Shown here piece after piece: positions 1 to 8,599 of a stretch of DNA of 41,307 nucleotides. The notes under the pieces are model-generated. The model had not been told where the DNA came from. It ran no database searches and worked only from the letters and a program-made list of their open reading frames with translations. This stretch comes from Chara braunii (lineage: Eukaryota; Streptophyta; Charophyceae; Charales; Characeae). How positions within the stretch are numbered: position 1 is the stretch's first letter; every line of letters starts with the position of its first letter. A program made the position numbers and the translations under genes. The stretch covers positions 1,399,114 through 1,440,420 of the forward strand of contig BFEA01000044.1 of the NCBI GenBank assembly GCA_003427395.1, given 5' to 3'.

Positions 1-340
1 CCCTCGTCCTCCTGTTCCTCCTCCCTCCACCTTCGTTCCCTCTTCTTCCTCTAAGCTCCACCTTCGTCCTCCCTCCACCTTCATCCTCCTGTTCCTCCTC
101 TCTCTACCTTCGTCCTCCTCGTTCGTTCTCCCTCCACCTTCGACCTCCTGTCCCTCCTCCCTCCAGTTTTCTCTGCCCTCCACCTTCGTCGTCCTCTTCC
201 CTCCTCCGTCCAGCTCGTCCTCCCTCTTTCTCCCTCCTACCCATGTCCTCCCCGCTTCCTCTTCCCTCCGCCTTTATCCTCGCTCGACCTCCCTCCTACT
301 TCCTCCTCCCTCATTGTCAAGTTGCATTGTTTTCTTTGTT
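1..340 (+). repeat. Pyrimidine-rich minisatellite
   Basis: The plus strand is almost entirely C and T and repeats short variants of CTCCCTCCACCTTCGTCCTC, with a loose longer period near 60 bases. Open frames crossing it are low complexity (Ser/Leu/Pro) and are not credible genes. The array is cut by the window edge. Confidence 0.75.
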
Positions 341-719
341 TAAATCGAAGATGATCTACTCGTTCAAGTTATCCTCCCCCCTCCTCCTCCTCCTCCTCCT
401 CCTTCCTCCTTCCTCCTTCCTCCTCATCTCCGCTTGTCGTACTTCCTCCTCCTCTCTCCTCTGTTGCGTGCCACTTGGCACACCGGCGGCCCTGCAGAAA
501 GCCTCCCCCACAGGCCCTCGCCCCCTCCCAGCCAAACACAGACTTCACGTTTTCAACATTTAACGCTGGATTCTGCATGCTGTCGACGAGCGCAGAACGG
601 CCCTGAAGTCCAAAAAGAAAAAAAAGAAAAAAATCCCGGGCACTTAGCAGCAGCCCACCTGGGTCACCCTGGCGGACCTCGGGCCTGCTGCCGGCCTGCC
701 CAGCCAGGAGTGCGACTTC

Positions 720-830
720 CTACTGTCTTCCCCCGAATACAACGTACGGTCATTATAGCTGAATTTAGACTGAAAGATACCCCAAATTCAGCTATAATGA
801 CCGTACGTTGTATTCGGGGGAAGACTGTAG
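720..830. repeat. Near-perfect hairpin (47-bp arms)
   Basis: The arms 720-766 and 784-830 are reverse complements with one mismatch in 47 positions, separated by a 17-base spacer. TA dinucleotides lie near both outer ends (721-722 and 828-829), which would fit a very short TA-target MITE, but an extended small-RNA precursor is equally possible. The pairing is seen directly; the function is inferred. Confidence 0.85.
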
Positions 831-1979
831 CACAAGTGTGCAAGCAAAAGGCGTGCCGCGACCGCGGCAGAAAATGCAATGCCAGGCGTCCACATTATTG
901 TCGTGACGCTGTGTCGTTACGTTGCTTGTTTGATTGTGGGTTTGTGGAGGGAGAAAAGCGAGACTTGGAAATAAGAATCTGAGGGAGAGGAAGGAATTTC
1001 GTATTTTGAGACACAATTGATTACCACCACATGGATAGGAATGAGTAAAGATGAGATGCATACAATATAGAATGGGCAGTGGAAATTGACATGCTTTCTG
1101 TTCGTATGGAGTGGTATGTCTCTGTCTACATATAAGTACAGATACAGTTGGTCTGTTCCTTTTCTCCCGCCTCTCTCTCTCTCTCTCTCTCTCTCGTGAC
1201 TACGGCATGGATATGACACAACAAAGATGACATGTGTACAGTACAGAATGCATATCAAGACTGTGGGAATCGGCAGTTATGATTGACACACTCTTTGCAC
1301 TCTTGTGTCTTTTTCTCTCTACATAGACACACACATAGACTCGATGATGTGTCTCAATGTCATATACAGACATATAGATTTGATCTGTCTCTGTGTTTTT
1401 CTTCGTTGCCTGTCTCTCTCTCCCTCCCTCTCTCTCTAAACCCTAAAACCAAAACAGAAGAACGGTCGCCCGACGCCGGAAGGGGAAGGGGGGGGGGGGA
1501 GGGTCGTCTTGCCCTAGGACTTCAACTGCACAGCATCATATCCCCACAGTCACACAATCATCCTGACCGTCCACGTCTTGTCTCTTATCTCTTTCCTTCT
1601 GTCTCCCCTTTTGTCTCCTTTCTGTTTTACTCTCTACGAACACTCGTCCCACGTGATCTCCCCTCCATCCCTTGTCTCCCAATCGATCTTCCTTTGGTTA
1701 TCTCTGTACTCTCTCTTCTGCACCAACCTTTCTGTTCAATGTTGTTGTGCTTGAAAGCGCACTTCGATAAGATGAAGATGAACCCTCAATCTCCTCTCCG
1801 CCCCCTCCTCACCCCCGGCAGATCCGGGGCCAGACAGCTATGTAGCGTCGCACAACTACAAACAAACATATTGTTGCAAATGTATATATCGTCAAACAGA
1901 ACTGCCCGGTAAACCGTAGGTCGAGAGAGAGGAAGAAGAGGACAGCAAACGAGGGGCTGTGACAGGATTTTTCATTGGA
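831..1979. other. No gene seen; low-complexity DNA
   Basis: This stretch has a short (CT)n tract around 1171-1193, a G10-like tract near 1489-1499 and pyrimidine-rich sequence. The 209-codon open frame at 1283-1912 is dominated by Ser/Leu/Pro from C/T-rich DNA and has no recognisable domain, so I do not call it a gene. Confidence 0.5.
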
Positions 1980-2021
1980 GTTTCACCGACTCATCAGAAG
2001 GCCGAACCCTCCACAGTCTGC
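1980..2021 (-). ncRNA. Hammerhead-ribozyme-like remnant
   Basis: Read on the minus strand, this segment aligns with the tandem hammerhead motifs at 40.9-41.1 kb. It has GCAGACTGTG, then a 14-base stem-I region, the core CTGATGA, then GTCGGT running straight into GAAAC. Compared with those copies it lacks about 10 bases that would form the stem II loop and 3' strand. The cleavage triplet is GTG rather than GTC. G at the cleavage position is not permitted in known hammerheads, so this copy should be inactive. It is a diverged dispersed relative, not a working ribozyme. Confidence 0.5.
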
Positions 2022-2360
2022 AGAGTCCCCTAACCCATGGATGATACTGAAAGTGATAATCCAATCCACCTTAACCCCAGTCGTGGTTAAGCATCAGCGA
2101 CTGCCCGACAACTGATACATACCATGCATGAGGTAGTGGGAATCATCAACCACTGCCCTCAAGGTACCGGTAAGGACAGTCAAAGCAGACTACCACTCAC
2201 CCACACCAGATGGAATGTAGATGTATGTATATATGTATACTACATCGAGTTGCACTCTCCTCCTCTTCTTCTTCTTCTTCCCCGACATTCTTCCCTTCCC
2301 CGTTTTCATCATCCGTGCATAAGACTACATATATGTGCTTATGCTTTACTCTTCCCCATG
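2022..2360. other. No gene or clear repeat seen
   Basis: This is unremarkable AT/GC-balanced sequence with a short CTT-rich stretch near 2262-2282. No protein similarity was recognised on either strand. Confidence 0.4.
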
Positions 2361-3200
2361 TTGCTTTCATGTGGGACTAGTCATCCGGGTTCTTTTTTTT
2401 ATTTTAACATCCTGGTTGGTTGATTCCCGTTGTTCGGCCTGTGTATTTGGGGGCGGTGCTTTATGTGGGAATCGTCATCTGGGATTGTCTTTTATGTTTT
2501 GTTCTACCTTTCTTTGCTTTGCTCCTCCCCATTTTTGGGGTATTTCGTTTTGCGGACCTACTGTATGGATCCGTCTTTTTACTATGGTTATGGCAGAATT
2601 TGTTTTGGTAATTTTGGCACCCTTGTCTGCATCCCGGTTGGTTTCGTCCCGTTTGGTAATTTTGGCACCCTTGTCTGCATCCCGGTTGGTTTCGTCCCGT
2701 TGTTCGGCTTACAGTAGGGTGTCCGTGGCGGCGATTTCATGTGGGACCTGTTATCCGGGTTTTTTGGCATCCTAGTTGGCTGTTCACCCGTTGTTCGGCC
2801 TTGGTGCGATGGGGCGGTCCTTTTCTGTGGGAATCGTCATCTGGGATTGCCTTTTTTTGTGTTTTTTTTTGCCGTTGGTGGCGTCCCGGTATTTTAGTTT
2901 AGAACAGCGAAGCAGTAGAAAGCAGTAGAAAGATTAAAACGATACCACAGTTTTTGCAACAAATAACAATCGCAAAGGATTCTTGGAGTTGACGCAGAGT
3001 CGCTGGTGAGTACGAAAGGTTTTGTTATCTGGGATTTTGTTTGTTTGCAGGCAAGGGAATTGATTGACATCCTGGTTGGTCTTGTCCCGTTGTTTGGGCT
3101 GTGACGAAGGGGGGAGGGGGGGGGTGCTTGCATGTGGGACTTGTCATCTAGGATCTGTTTATGTTTGTTTCCCCCTGTTTTGTTATATTTGGCTGTTCCC
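2361..3200 (+). repeat. Three diverged tandem copies, ~370-bp unit
   Basis: The landmark CATGTGGGAC recurs at 2368, 2736 and 3131. GTGGGAATCGTCATCTGGGA recurs at 2465 and 2827. CCTGGTTGGT or CCTAGTTGG followed by CCCGTTGTT accompanies each copy. This gives three head-to-tail copies of a 360-395-bp unit with substitutions and indels. Open frames across it are broken between copies, so it looks like a non-coding repeat. Confidence 0.7.
2604..2699 (+). repeat. Exact 48-bp tandem duplication
   Basis: Bases 2604-2651 and 2652-2699 are identical over all 48 positions, while the surrounding ~370-bp repeats are diverged. The duplication is therefore recent or the region is unstable. Confidence 0.9.
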
Positions 3201-4479
3201 TTCCTCTTTCTTTGCCTCTTTGCCTTTGGGCTGTGTGCAAATGGCTCGATATGACACACGGGGGTGGGGGCAGCCGCCGCTCAACCTACATCCACGTGGG
3301 CGGCCTTGTACGCAAGAGGAGGTTCTGAACAGGGGGAGTTATAAGGAAGAAGATAAAAAAAACGAATTCAGTTTTTCCTTGTTTTCTTTCTTTTTCTTTT
3401 TTTCGTTTTTGCGCTCTGATATTCTTGTGACAATATATAATCCCCATGTGTGTGATCGTTCGTCTTTGTACGTCCCCTCCGTGCATCTCGACGTGTGATG
3501 ATCTATGTGTATGTTGAGTCACGAGTCTGATGAGTCGGATTGTTATCGTTCAGTGTTCCGCTGCTTTGCATTGTTGTTTCTCCTCACTTTGGTGATTACT
3601 TTGTCCTGCCTCATCTTTCGATTCTCCTAGGCATGTGACACCTGGCCTCCTTCCGCAGGGTTCTCATGAGCGCCTCAGAGTGACCTGGTCAGCCGGTTTC
3701 AGTATTGTTTTTTACTTAAACCACTAGTACCTTTCCCGCGTGGGAAAATAGGGAAAACTGGCTGTTTTCCCAAACTCCTAAAGATTCGGAGGCCGGGCCC
3801 GACGACGACTGCCATTGATAAATCGGTGGCCCACCAGAGGCCCGCTATTTTCCCAGGCGCCAGGGTGACCTGGGCCCTACTGGTTAGCTGGAAAGCCAGG
3901 ATTTTCCCCGCACGTAGCCTGGTGGGGCCGAGACTGTTGTTTGTCACCTTTGGCCCCTTCACCTTTTCACACCCTGCCACCTTAGGGCCTTCTGGCCCTT
4001 CATCCGATCCGGGTACGCAGACTGTGGGTTTGCAACATTGCAAATGACACCTTTGTCCCAGTGGTACTGTTTTGTTAACATCCAGAACAATGGTTTTTCT
4101 GAATTGGGCATCCAATTTTATCCTGTTTCGGATGTTCTGATCTGGATGGACTTTGCAGTTTTCGTTGAAGTAGGTTTCATTCTCATTTGTGAAGTTCATA
4201 AATGATTCCAAACATTTCAGGGCCTCCCTGCACAACTCACGACATGCACAAAGACAAAACGTATGGCAGTGGATTTTCCCATGTTCTAGCGGAATATTCA
4301 TTCTCATTTTGCACATTTGGTGAGCAGTGGAGCGAGGCCCTTTGTCCAAAAAGTACGACCTTTGGGAATAGAAGTGAAACTTTCGGATGTTTCAAATAGG
4401 AATGTTGTTTTTTCTGACTTCGAATTTTCATTCCACTGTCCATCTGCGCAAGGGGAGGAGGAAGAAGTAGAAGACAGGA
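3201..4479. other. No convincing gene; GC-rich inverted segments
   Basis: The 3670-4030 part is rich in GGGAAAAT/ATTTTCCC and GGCCC motifs with several small inverted repeats, including an 8-bp perfect stem within 3751-3774. A 216-codon cysteine-containing open frame on the minus strand (3699-4349) has no domain I recognise and crosses these inverted repeats, so it is not called as a gene. The 3673-3895 segment has edges resembling the CTAGGCTACC MITE family at 21.5 kb. Confidence 0.4.
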
Positions 4480-4558
4480 GACAAGAGGTGAAGACCAAGG
4501 AACGAGAGAGGACAAGAACGAGGCGAAGAGAGGGGAAAGCTGCCTACTCGTTGAGCTG

Positions 4559-4627
<69 letters not shown>

Positions 4628-4840
4628 CATCTTTTTCGTTGATCGTTCTGTGTTCTGCTGCACCTGAAACAAGGTGTGTCTGGGTTCTTCTGTGCCTGTA
4701 TTACTTAGTCTGCCACAATTTGGGAGAAACCTATTCTGTCTGCAAAGCGCTTGACTTGGAGACAAGAGGTGAAGACAAGGAACAAGAGAGAACAAGAAAC
4801 CGGGGAAGAGAGGGGAAAGCTGCCTACTCATTGAGCTGGA
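4480..4840 (+). repeat. Direct ~80-bp repeat (4480-4560, 4760-4840)
   Basis: Two copies of a purine-rich segment starting ACAAGAGGTGAAGAC and ending CTGCCTACTC(A/G)TTGAGCTGGA lie 280-281 bases apart and are about 90% alike. The second copy ends just before the Jagunal-like ORF and would lie in its 5' untranslated region. A (GA)n microsatellite sits between the copies. Confidence 0.8.
4562..4624 (+). repeat. (GA)n microsatellite
   Basis: About 31 uninterrupted GA dinucleotides, lying between the two copies of the 80-bp direct repeat. Confidence 0.97.
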
Positions 4841-4866
4841 AGCGAGGTCCCGTTGTGAGAATCAAC

Positions 4867-5442
4867 ATGAGGCAGCGGCAGGTGCGACCTGATGGCACGG
4901 ATGGCTCAGATCACGAGTTCCGCATGGTTGTGGATGACCGGTATAAGCTGGCTGCTGCTGGTAAACTGCGTCTCAGGAAAGTAATTGTGTGTCAGTCCTT
5001 TTTCTACGGATTGAAGGGGATTTGGACGGCCTTGTGCATGCAGAGTAACAAATCGGGAATGGCTGATGTAAAACTTCCAGCTGCTATGGTGGAGGATAAG
5101 TTGCCGCTATCTCAGTTGGTGGCTGTTTTTGTTGGAGCAGCTGCTTTGCTGATAGGCACCTCAGGGATTCGATCGAGCAGCCGCATTGCCCTGCGGTTGT
5201 ACATGTTGATGACATGTATTGCGGTCGTTTGCAGCGGCATTACTGTCAAAGAGGGGAAATACGCTGGCTTGGAAGACCCGATCAAGATCATCGCCATGGA
5301 ATCATCAGACTCAAGAAGGTGGGCTGCTGTGCTCATTTTTGTGGATGCGCTTCTAGAAGCCTTTGGGATGATCGTACAGATATCAGGCATATTTGTGACC
5401 TTCTCTTTGTGTACCAACTTGGCACCGTCCAGGAGCAAGTAA
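4867..5442 (+). CDS. Jagunal-like ER membrane protein
   Basis: A 191-residue protein. The N-terminal motif DGTDGSD (residues 9-15) followed by RMVVDDRY (19-26) resembles the conserved N-terminus of Jagunal/JAGN1 proteins, small ER membrane proteins of about 180-190 residues linked to ER organisation and secretory traffic in animals; plants have uncharacterised homologues. Four hydrophobic segments are visible at about 38-58, 82-102, 108-126 and 155-182, matching the family's four-helix topology. The frame is open upstream to 4639, but that extension crosses repeat DNA and lacks family similarity, so I start at the ATG at 4867. There is no intron, and an A18 tract begins 12 bases after the stop, which raises the possibility of a processed retrocopy. 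The family call is from memory of motif and topology. The reading frame looks intact. Confidence 0.7.
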   Translation: MRQRQVRPDGTDGSDHEFRMVVDDRYKLAAAGKLRLRKVIVCQSFFYGLKGIWTALCMQSNKSGMADVKLPAAMVEDKLPLSQLVAVFVGAAALLIGTSGIRSSSRIALRLYMLMTCIAVVCSGITVKEGKYAGLEDPIKIIAMESSDSRRWAAVLIFVDALLEAFGMIVQISGIFVTFSLCTNLAPSRSK

Positions 5443-5454
5443 AGCAGAACTGTT

Positions 5455-5472
5455 AAAAAAAAAAAAAAAAAA
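5455..5472 (+). other. A18 tract just after the Jagunal-like ORF
   Basis: Eighteen A residues begin 12 bases after the TAA stop. No AATAAA-like signal precedes it. It could be a genomic poly(A) from retrotransposition or a simple A-tract. GCAGAACTGTTAA before it and CCAGAATTGTGAA after it are imperfectly alike. Confidence 0.6.
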
Positions 5473-5606
5473 CCAGAATTGTGAAAAACACACCAATGGT
5501 TACCACAATGCGCCTGCTGCGTGATAGGGGATCAACCTCTCCTCAGTGGTGTTTTCGTTCTTGTCTTTTTTCTCCTCCTCTTCTTCTTCCTCCTCCTCCT
5601 TCTCCT

Positions 5607-5985
5607 CCTATAAAACTTGGTGAGTGTACGTTGAGTCACTGAATGAATCGCATTGGCCAACTGCTCCCTTGTGTGTCCCTTGTCCCTCGTGTGACCAGTC
5701 TCTTTTTGCTGATCTTACTCCTTGCCTTGTGCTGTTGGTTCGTCGTCGGGTAAAGTGCATGCCACTGACCTTCATGCTGTAGAGTCTTTAGTCCTCTTCC
5801 CATAAAAAAACTTGTGTGAATCTACGTCTACTGGATGAATGAGTTGCATTGGCCAACTGCTCCCTTGCGTCCCTTCTCCATCGTGTGGCCTCTCTCTTTT
5901 TGTTGATCTTACTCCTTGCCTTGTGCTGTTGGTTCATCGTTGGGTAAAATGCATGCCACTGACCTTCATGCTGTAATCTTTGGTC
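5607..5985 (+). repeat. Tandem duplication, ~195-bp unit
   Basis: Two adjacent copies share GGCCAACTGCTCCCTT (5655 and 5851), CTTGCCTTGTGCTGTTGGTT, and GCATGCCACTGACCTTCATG (5757 and 5951). The offset is 194-196 bases. No coding potential is evident. Confidence 0.85.
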
Positions 5986-6323
5986 TATGCGTCTCTAACT
6001 GGTCGACATTGTCTTGATGACATGATGAAAGAGGTCTTCAATGATATGCATTGGACTTCCACTGGCCCTGCATGATGATGGTCATTCTTCCTCCTGTGCA
6101 TCCTCAATTTTGCACTTTCTGTGCACATCTCTGGCCCAAAATTACACACATGCCTCTCTACTGAGTCTCTAGTGAGGTCAGATTTCTTTATCACGCATGC
6201 TTGCTGACGACTGAATTGACATATGCAGAGTTCTCACCTGAACCTTCTAGCCCCATGTCTTGGTTATGCAAGTGCGATTCAGCTTTCGGTTGCTTTTCAT
6301 CTTTTACTTCTTTTAGAGAGGGG

Positions 6324-6377
6324 TTCTTCTTCTTCTTCTTCTTCTTCTTCTTCTTCTTCTTCTTCTTCTTCTTCTTT
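6324..6377 (+). repeat. (TTC)18 microsatellite
   Basis: Perfect TTC repeats. They create artificial poly-Ser and poly-Phe frames that I do not call as genes. Confidence 0.97.
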
Positions 6378-6439
6378 AAGAAAAGAGGGGTTCTTCAGTG
6401 TATTGTTATCCAGGTTTGCCATCTGCAGATCACCTTATG

Positions 6440-6725
6440 CTAAGAAAATGTTCAGTTTTTCTATCCTGTGTATGCGTTCGTGTGAATCTGTGTGTGTGCT
6501 TGCAAGTATGTGTGCATGTGCTATTGGCACATTGACACCGTGTCCTGTCTCTTTTTCGCTCTCAGAGACATTTAAATCTTCACCCTCCTGCTCTTCGGCA
6601 TATGCAATCACCGTATGCAAAAAGAACGCCAAGTTTCTCCTGCGTAGTGTCCATGTGAATCCGTGTGTGTGCTTGCAAGTATGTGTGCATGTGCGCTATT
6701 GGCACATTGATACCCTGCAATTACT
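6440..6725 (+). repeat. Tandem duplication, 173-bp unit
   Basis: GTGTGTGCTTGCAAGTATGT recurs at offset 173 (GCTTGCAAG at 6498 and 6671). The following GCATGTG...CTATTGGCACATTGA and the preceding TATGC(T/A)A context are duplicated too, with moderate divergence. Confidence 0.8.
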
Positions 6726-6891
6726 CACAATATTTACATGCCGGATTGTGCAAAGTCCCAAGGAGGTCGTCTTCGATCTCAAGCAGAATGCACATTCCCT
6801 TCCTCGTTGATACCACGCGCAGCAGATTTTACCACAGTTGTATACTGCCCTGCTACTGACAGGATCCTTAATAATGCGCTAAACACTGTTC

Positions 6892-7335
6892 ATGAAGGAC
6901 ATGATTATCCCCTTGGAGCTGATTCCACAGGATGGGAGGTCATCACAAATGCACACGGCAGTTGAGGGTCCTGATTGTGGGCACTGGGTTACTGCACATG
7001 ACTCTGACACTCTTGCAGTGTCAGATAGCACAGCATCTGTGATTTATGGTCTCTATCAACTCATCGTTAGCGCCATCAGGTGGTCGACATCCAAATGGGT
7101 ACTAACGATGTACCAGAAATTGAGGAATTGCCAATCTTGGGACGAGGGACAATTCATCGATGAACTTCTTCAGCATGATCTATGCGCAGTGCAAGATGCA
7201 TTTACGTATCAGTCCATTGACAACACCCTCTCCTGGAATGATTTTTCGCCGCCTCTTGCTGGCTATGGTCTTGAGTGGAATGACACCGCTGAGCATGATG
7301 GTTCACGTCAGCTGACAGTTGACGACCTCTGGTAG
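6892..7335 (+). CDS. Unrecognised ORF, 147 codons
   Basis: I do not recognise this protein. It is an ordinary-looking mixed-composition ORF without low-complexity bias, with acidic/Trp-rich stretches in its second half (for example LSWNDFSPPLAGYGLEWND). There is no transmembrane segment, signal peptide or catalytic motif that I can name. It follows a duplicated repeat and precedes a second small ORF at 7515-7811 in similar composition. It could be an exon of an unknown gene, a decayed captured fragment or chance. Confidence 0.2.
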   Translation: MKDMIIPLELIPQDGRSSQMHTAVEGPDCGHWVTAHDSDTLAVSDSTASVIYGLYQLIVSAIRWSTSKWVLTMYQKLRNCQSWDEGQFIDELLQHDLCAVQDAFTYQSIDNTLSWNDFSPPLAGYGLEWNDTAEHDGSRQLTVDDLW

Positions 7336-7430
7336 TGAATGGGTAGAGCAGGGCCGCTGGTTGTGGATGTATGGAGGACTGTTACTCCCTATGCTCAGAA
7401 TTCGCATTAGGCGATGGATGGGCAAGTGAC

Positions 7431-7508
7431 CAGCGGACCATGTAGTGGAAGCACGTCAAAAGCCGGGCCCAGCGAACCGTGTGGTGGAACCACTTCAAAA
7501 GCCGGATG
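7431..7508 (+). repeat. 39-bp tandem duplication
   Basis: AGCGGACCATGTAGTGGAAG at 7432 and AGCGAACCGTGTGGTGGAAC at 7471 begin two 39-bp units that both end CACNTCAAAAGCCGG(G/A). Confidence 0.8.
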
Positions 7509-7514
7509 ACATGA

Positions 7515-7811
7515 GTGGGAAGACGGCATTGCTGGCCACAGACACAGGCAGTCCAACCTCTAGACAGGGCACTGGGGATGGCCCCTAGTGAGCATATGCC
7601 GTATCAAGGAAGTCACTGCAGCTTTGAATTGGGCACTATTGTTCCAGATATGCTTGCACCTTGTCAGCTGTACGGTGAGCACACTAGTGGGTTGATGATT
7701 CGGGGCATTGGAGGAAGCGCTGGGATAGCATATGACTCGGCATGTCCAAACCTCAGCCACATTGAATATGTCAATGCAAAGCAAGCTGTCTCTGTGTCAT
7801 CAGGCCAGTAG
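7515..7811 (+). CDS. Unrecognised ORF, 98 codons
   Basis: A small open frame of unbiased composition with no domain I recognise. It begins right after the 39-bp duplication. Gly-rich GIGGSAGIAY near residues 64-73 is the only notable local feature. It is listed because its composition is not repeat-driven, but a chance ORF is more likely than a gene. Confidence 0.12.
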   Translation: MGRRHCWPQTQAVQPLDRALGMAPSEHMPYQGSHCSFELGTIVPDMLAPCQLYGEHTSGLMIRGIGGSAGIAYDSACPNLSHIEYVNAKQAVSVSSGQ

Positions 7812-8028
7812 AAGACAACAAGAGAGGGGAGCTGCGTTGCGATTCGCACGATACCCCTGTACCATGGTTACGCCGGACCTGGACACTAGCCCAGTCCGGA
7901 CGTCCGGCCGGACCTGTGTCTGGACTGCTCCAGACCATCAAGCACCCCCGCTAAAAAAAAAGGACTTTTAAATCTACATCTATCAGGCAAACTTTTTTTT
8001 TCTACGTCTACAATATTATAGAAACTCA
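7812..8028. other. GC-rich TCCGGA-rich segment, no gene
   Basis: The 7880-7925 part repeats TCCGGAC and CCGGCCGGAC and can fold on itself. The sequence then changes to T-rich DNA before the 8029 hairpin. Confidence 0.4.
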
Positions 8029-8120
8029 AATTGCAGGCCGATCACCACCGCGGACGGCACGGATCTCAGGCTGATGAGCCTGAGATTTGGGCCGTCCATG
8101 GTGGTGATCAGCCTGCAATT
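8029..8120. repeat. 92-nt hairpin, 44-bp arms and GATG loop
   Basis: The arms 8029-8072 and 8077-8120 are complementary at about 38 of 44 positions, with some of the rest G-T wobbles, and are closed by a four-base loop. The shape is like a long small-RNA precursor or a minimal foldback element. CTGATGA occurs at the loop, but no GAAA half follows, so it is not a hammerhead. Confidence 0.85.
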
Positions 8121-8164
8121 CAGGCCGTTTGCAGGAAAAGATAGCGTTTGGTACCGGTTGGCCT

Positions 8165-8280
8165 CAAACGGCCCGCCCAGCCCTCGAACGGTCCACCCAG
8201 CCCTGGAATGGTCCGCCCAGCCCTCAAACGCCCACCCAGCCCACAAATGCACGCCCAGCCACCAGGCGGCCCGGCTGCCC
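8165..8280 (+). repeat. ~20-bp GC-rich minisatellite, about 5 units
   Basis: The unit is a variant of CCGCCCAGCCCTCGAACGGT, repeated head to tail with substitutions; later units lose the ACGGT part. Confidence 0.8.
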
Positions 8281-8497
8281 ACTTTTTTTTTTGGTTTTCG
8301 GTTGAAATCATCGAAGGTTTTCATGTAGGCAGCCGGTACATTACCCCGCCTACTCGATGCAGCGGGCTTTTTGACGCCTACTCAATGCGCTTATGGCTAC
8401 TTGATGTGTACTCCCGTGCCTACTCCCGCCTACATGACGCCTACTCCCTTGCTTACTCCCGCCTACTCGATGTGCTACTCCCGTGCCTACTCGATGC

Positions 8498-8500
<3 letters not shown>

Positions 8501-8584
<84 letters not shown>
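8501..8584 (+). repeat. (CT)42 microsatellite
   Basis: An 84-bp run of CT dinucleotides without interruption, preceded by a CCTACTC-rich degenerate array (8340-8500). Confidence 0.97.
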
Positions 8585-8586
<2 letters not shown>

Positions 8587-8599
8587 AAAGCCCACCCCC

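Noticed and set aside
1430-1450. Plant telomere-like CTAAACCCTAAAACC
   Set aside because: Only one imperfect unit; not a telomeric array.
3521-3545. CTGATGAGTCGGAT after GAGTC, resembling a hammerhead 5' half
   Set aside because: No GAAA half follows, and related repeat copies at 5.63 and 5.83 kb read CTGAATGAATCG and CTGGATGAATGA, so the core is not conserved in this family.
3699-4349. 216-codon Cys-containing minus-strand ORF
   Set aside because: It crosses several inverted repeats, the composition changes halfway, and there is no recognisable domain.
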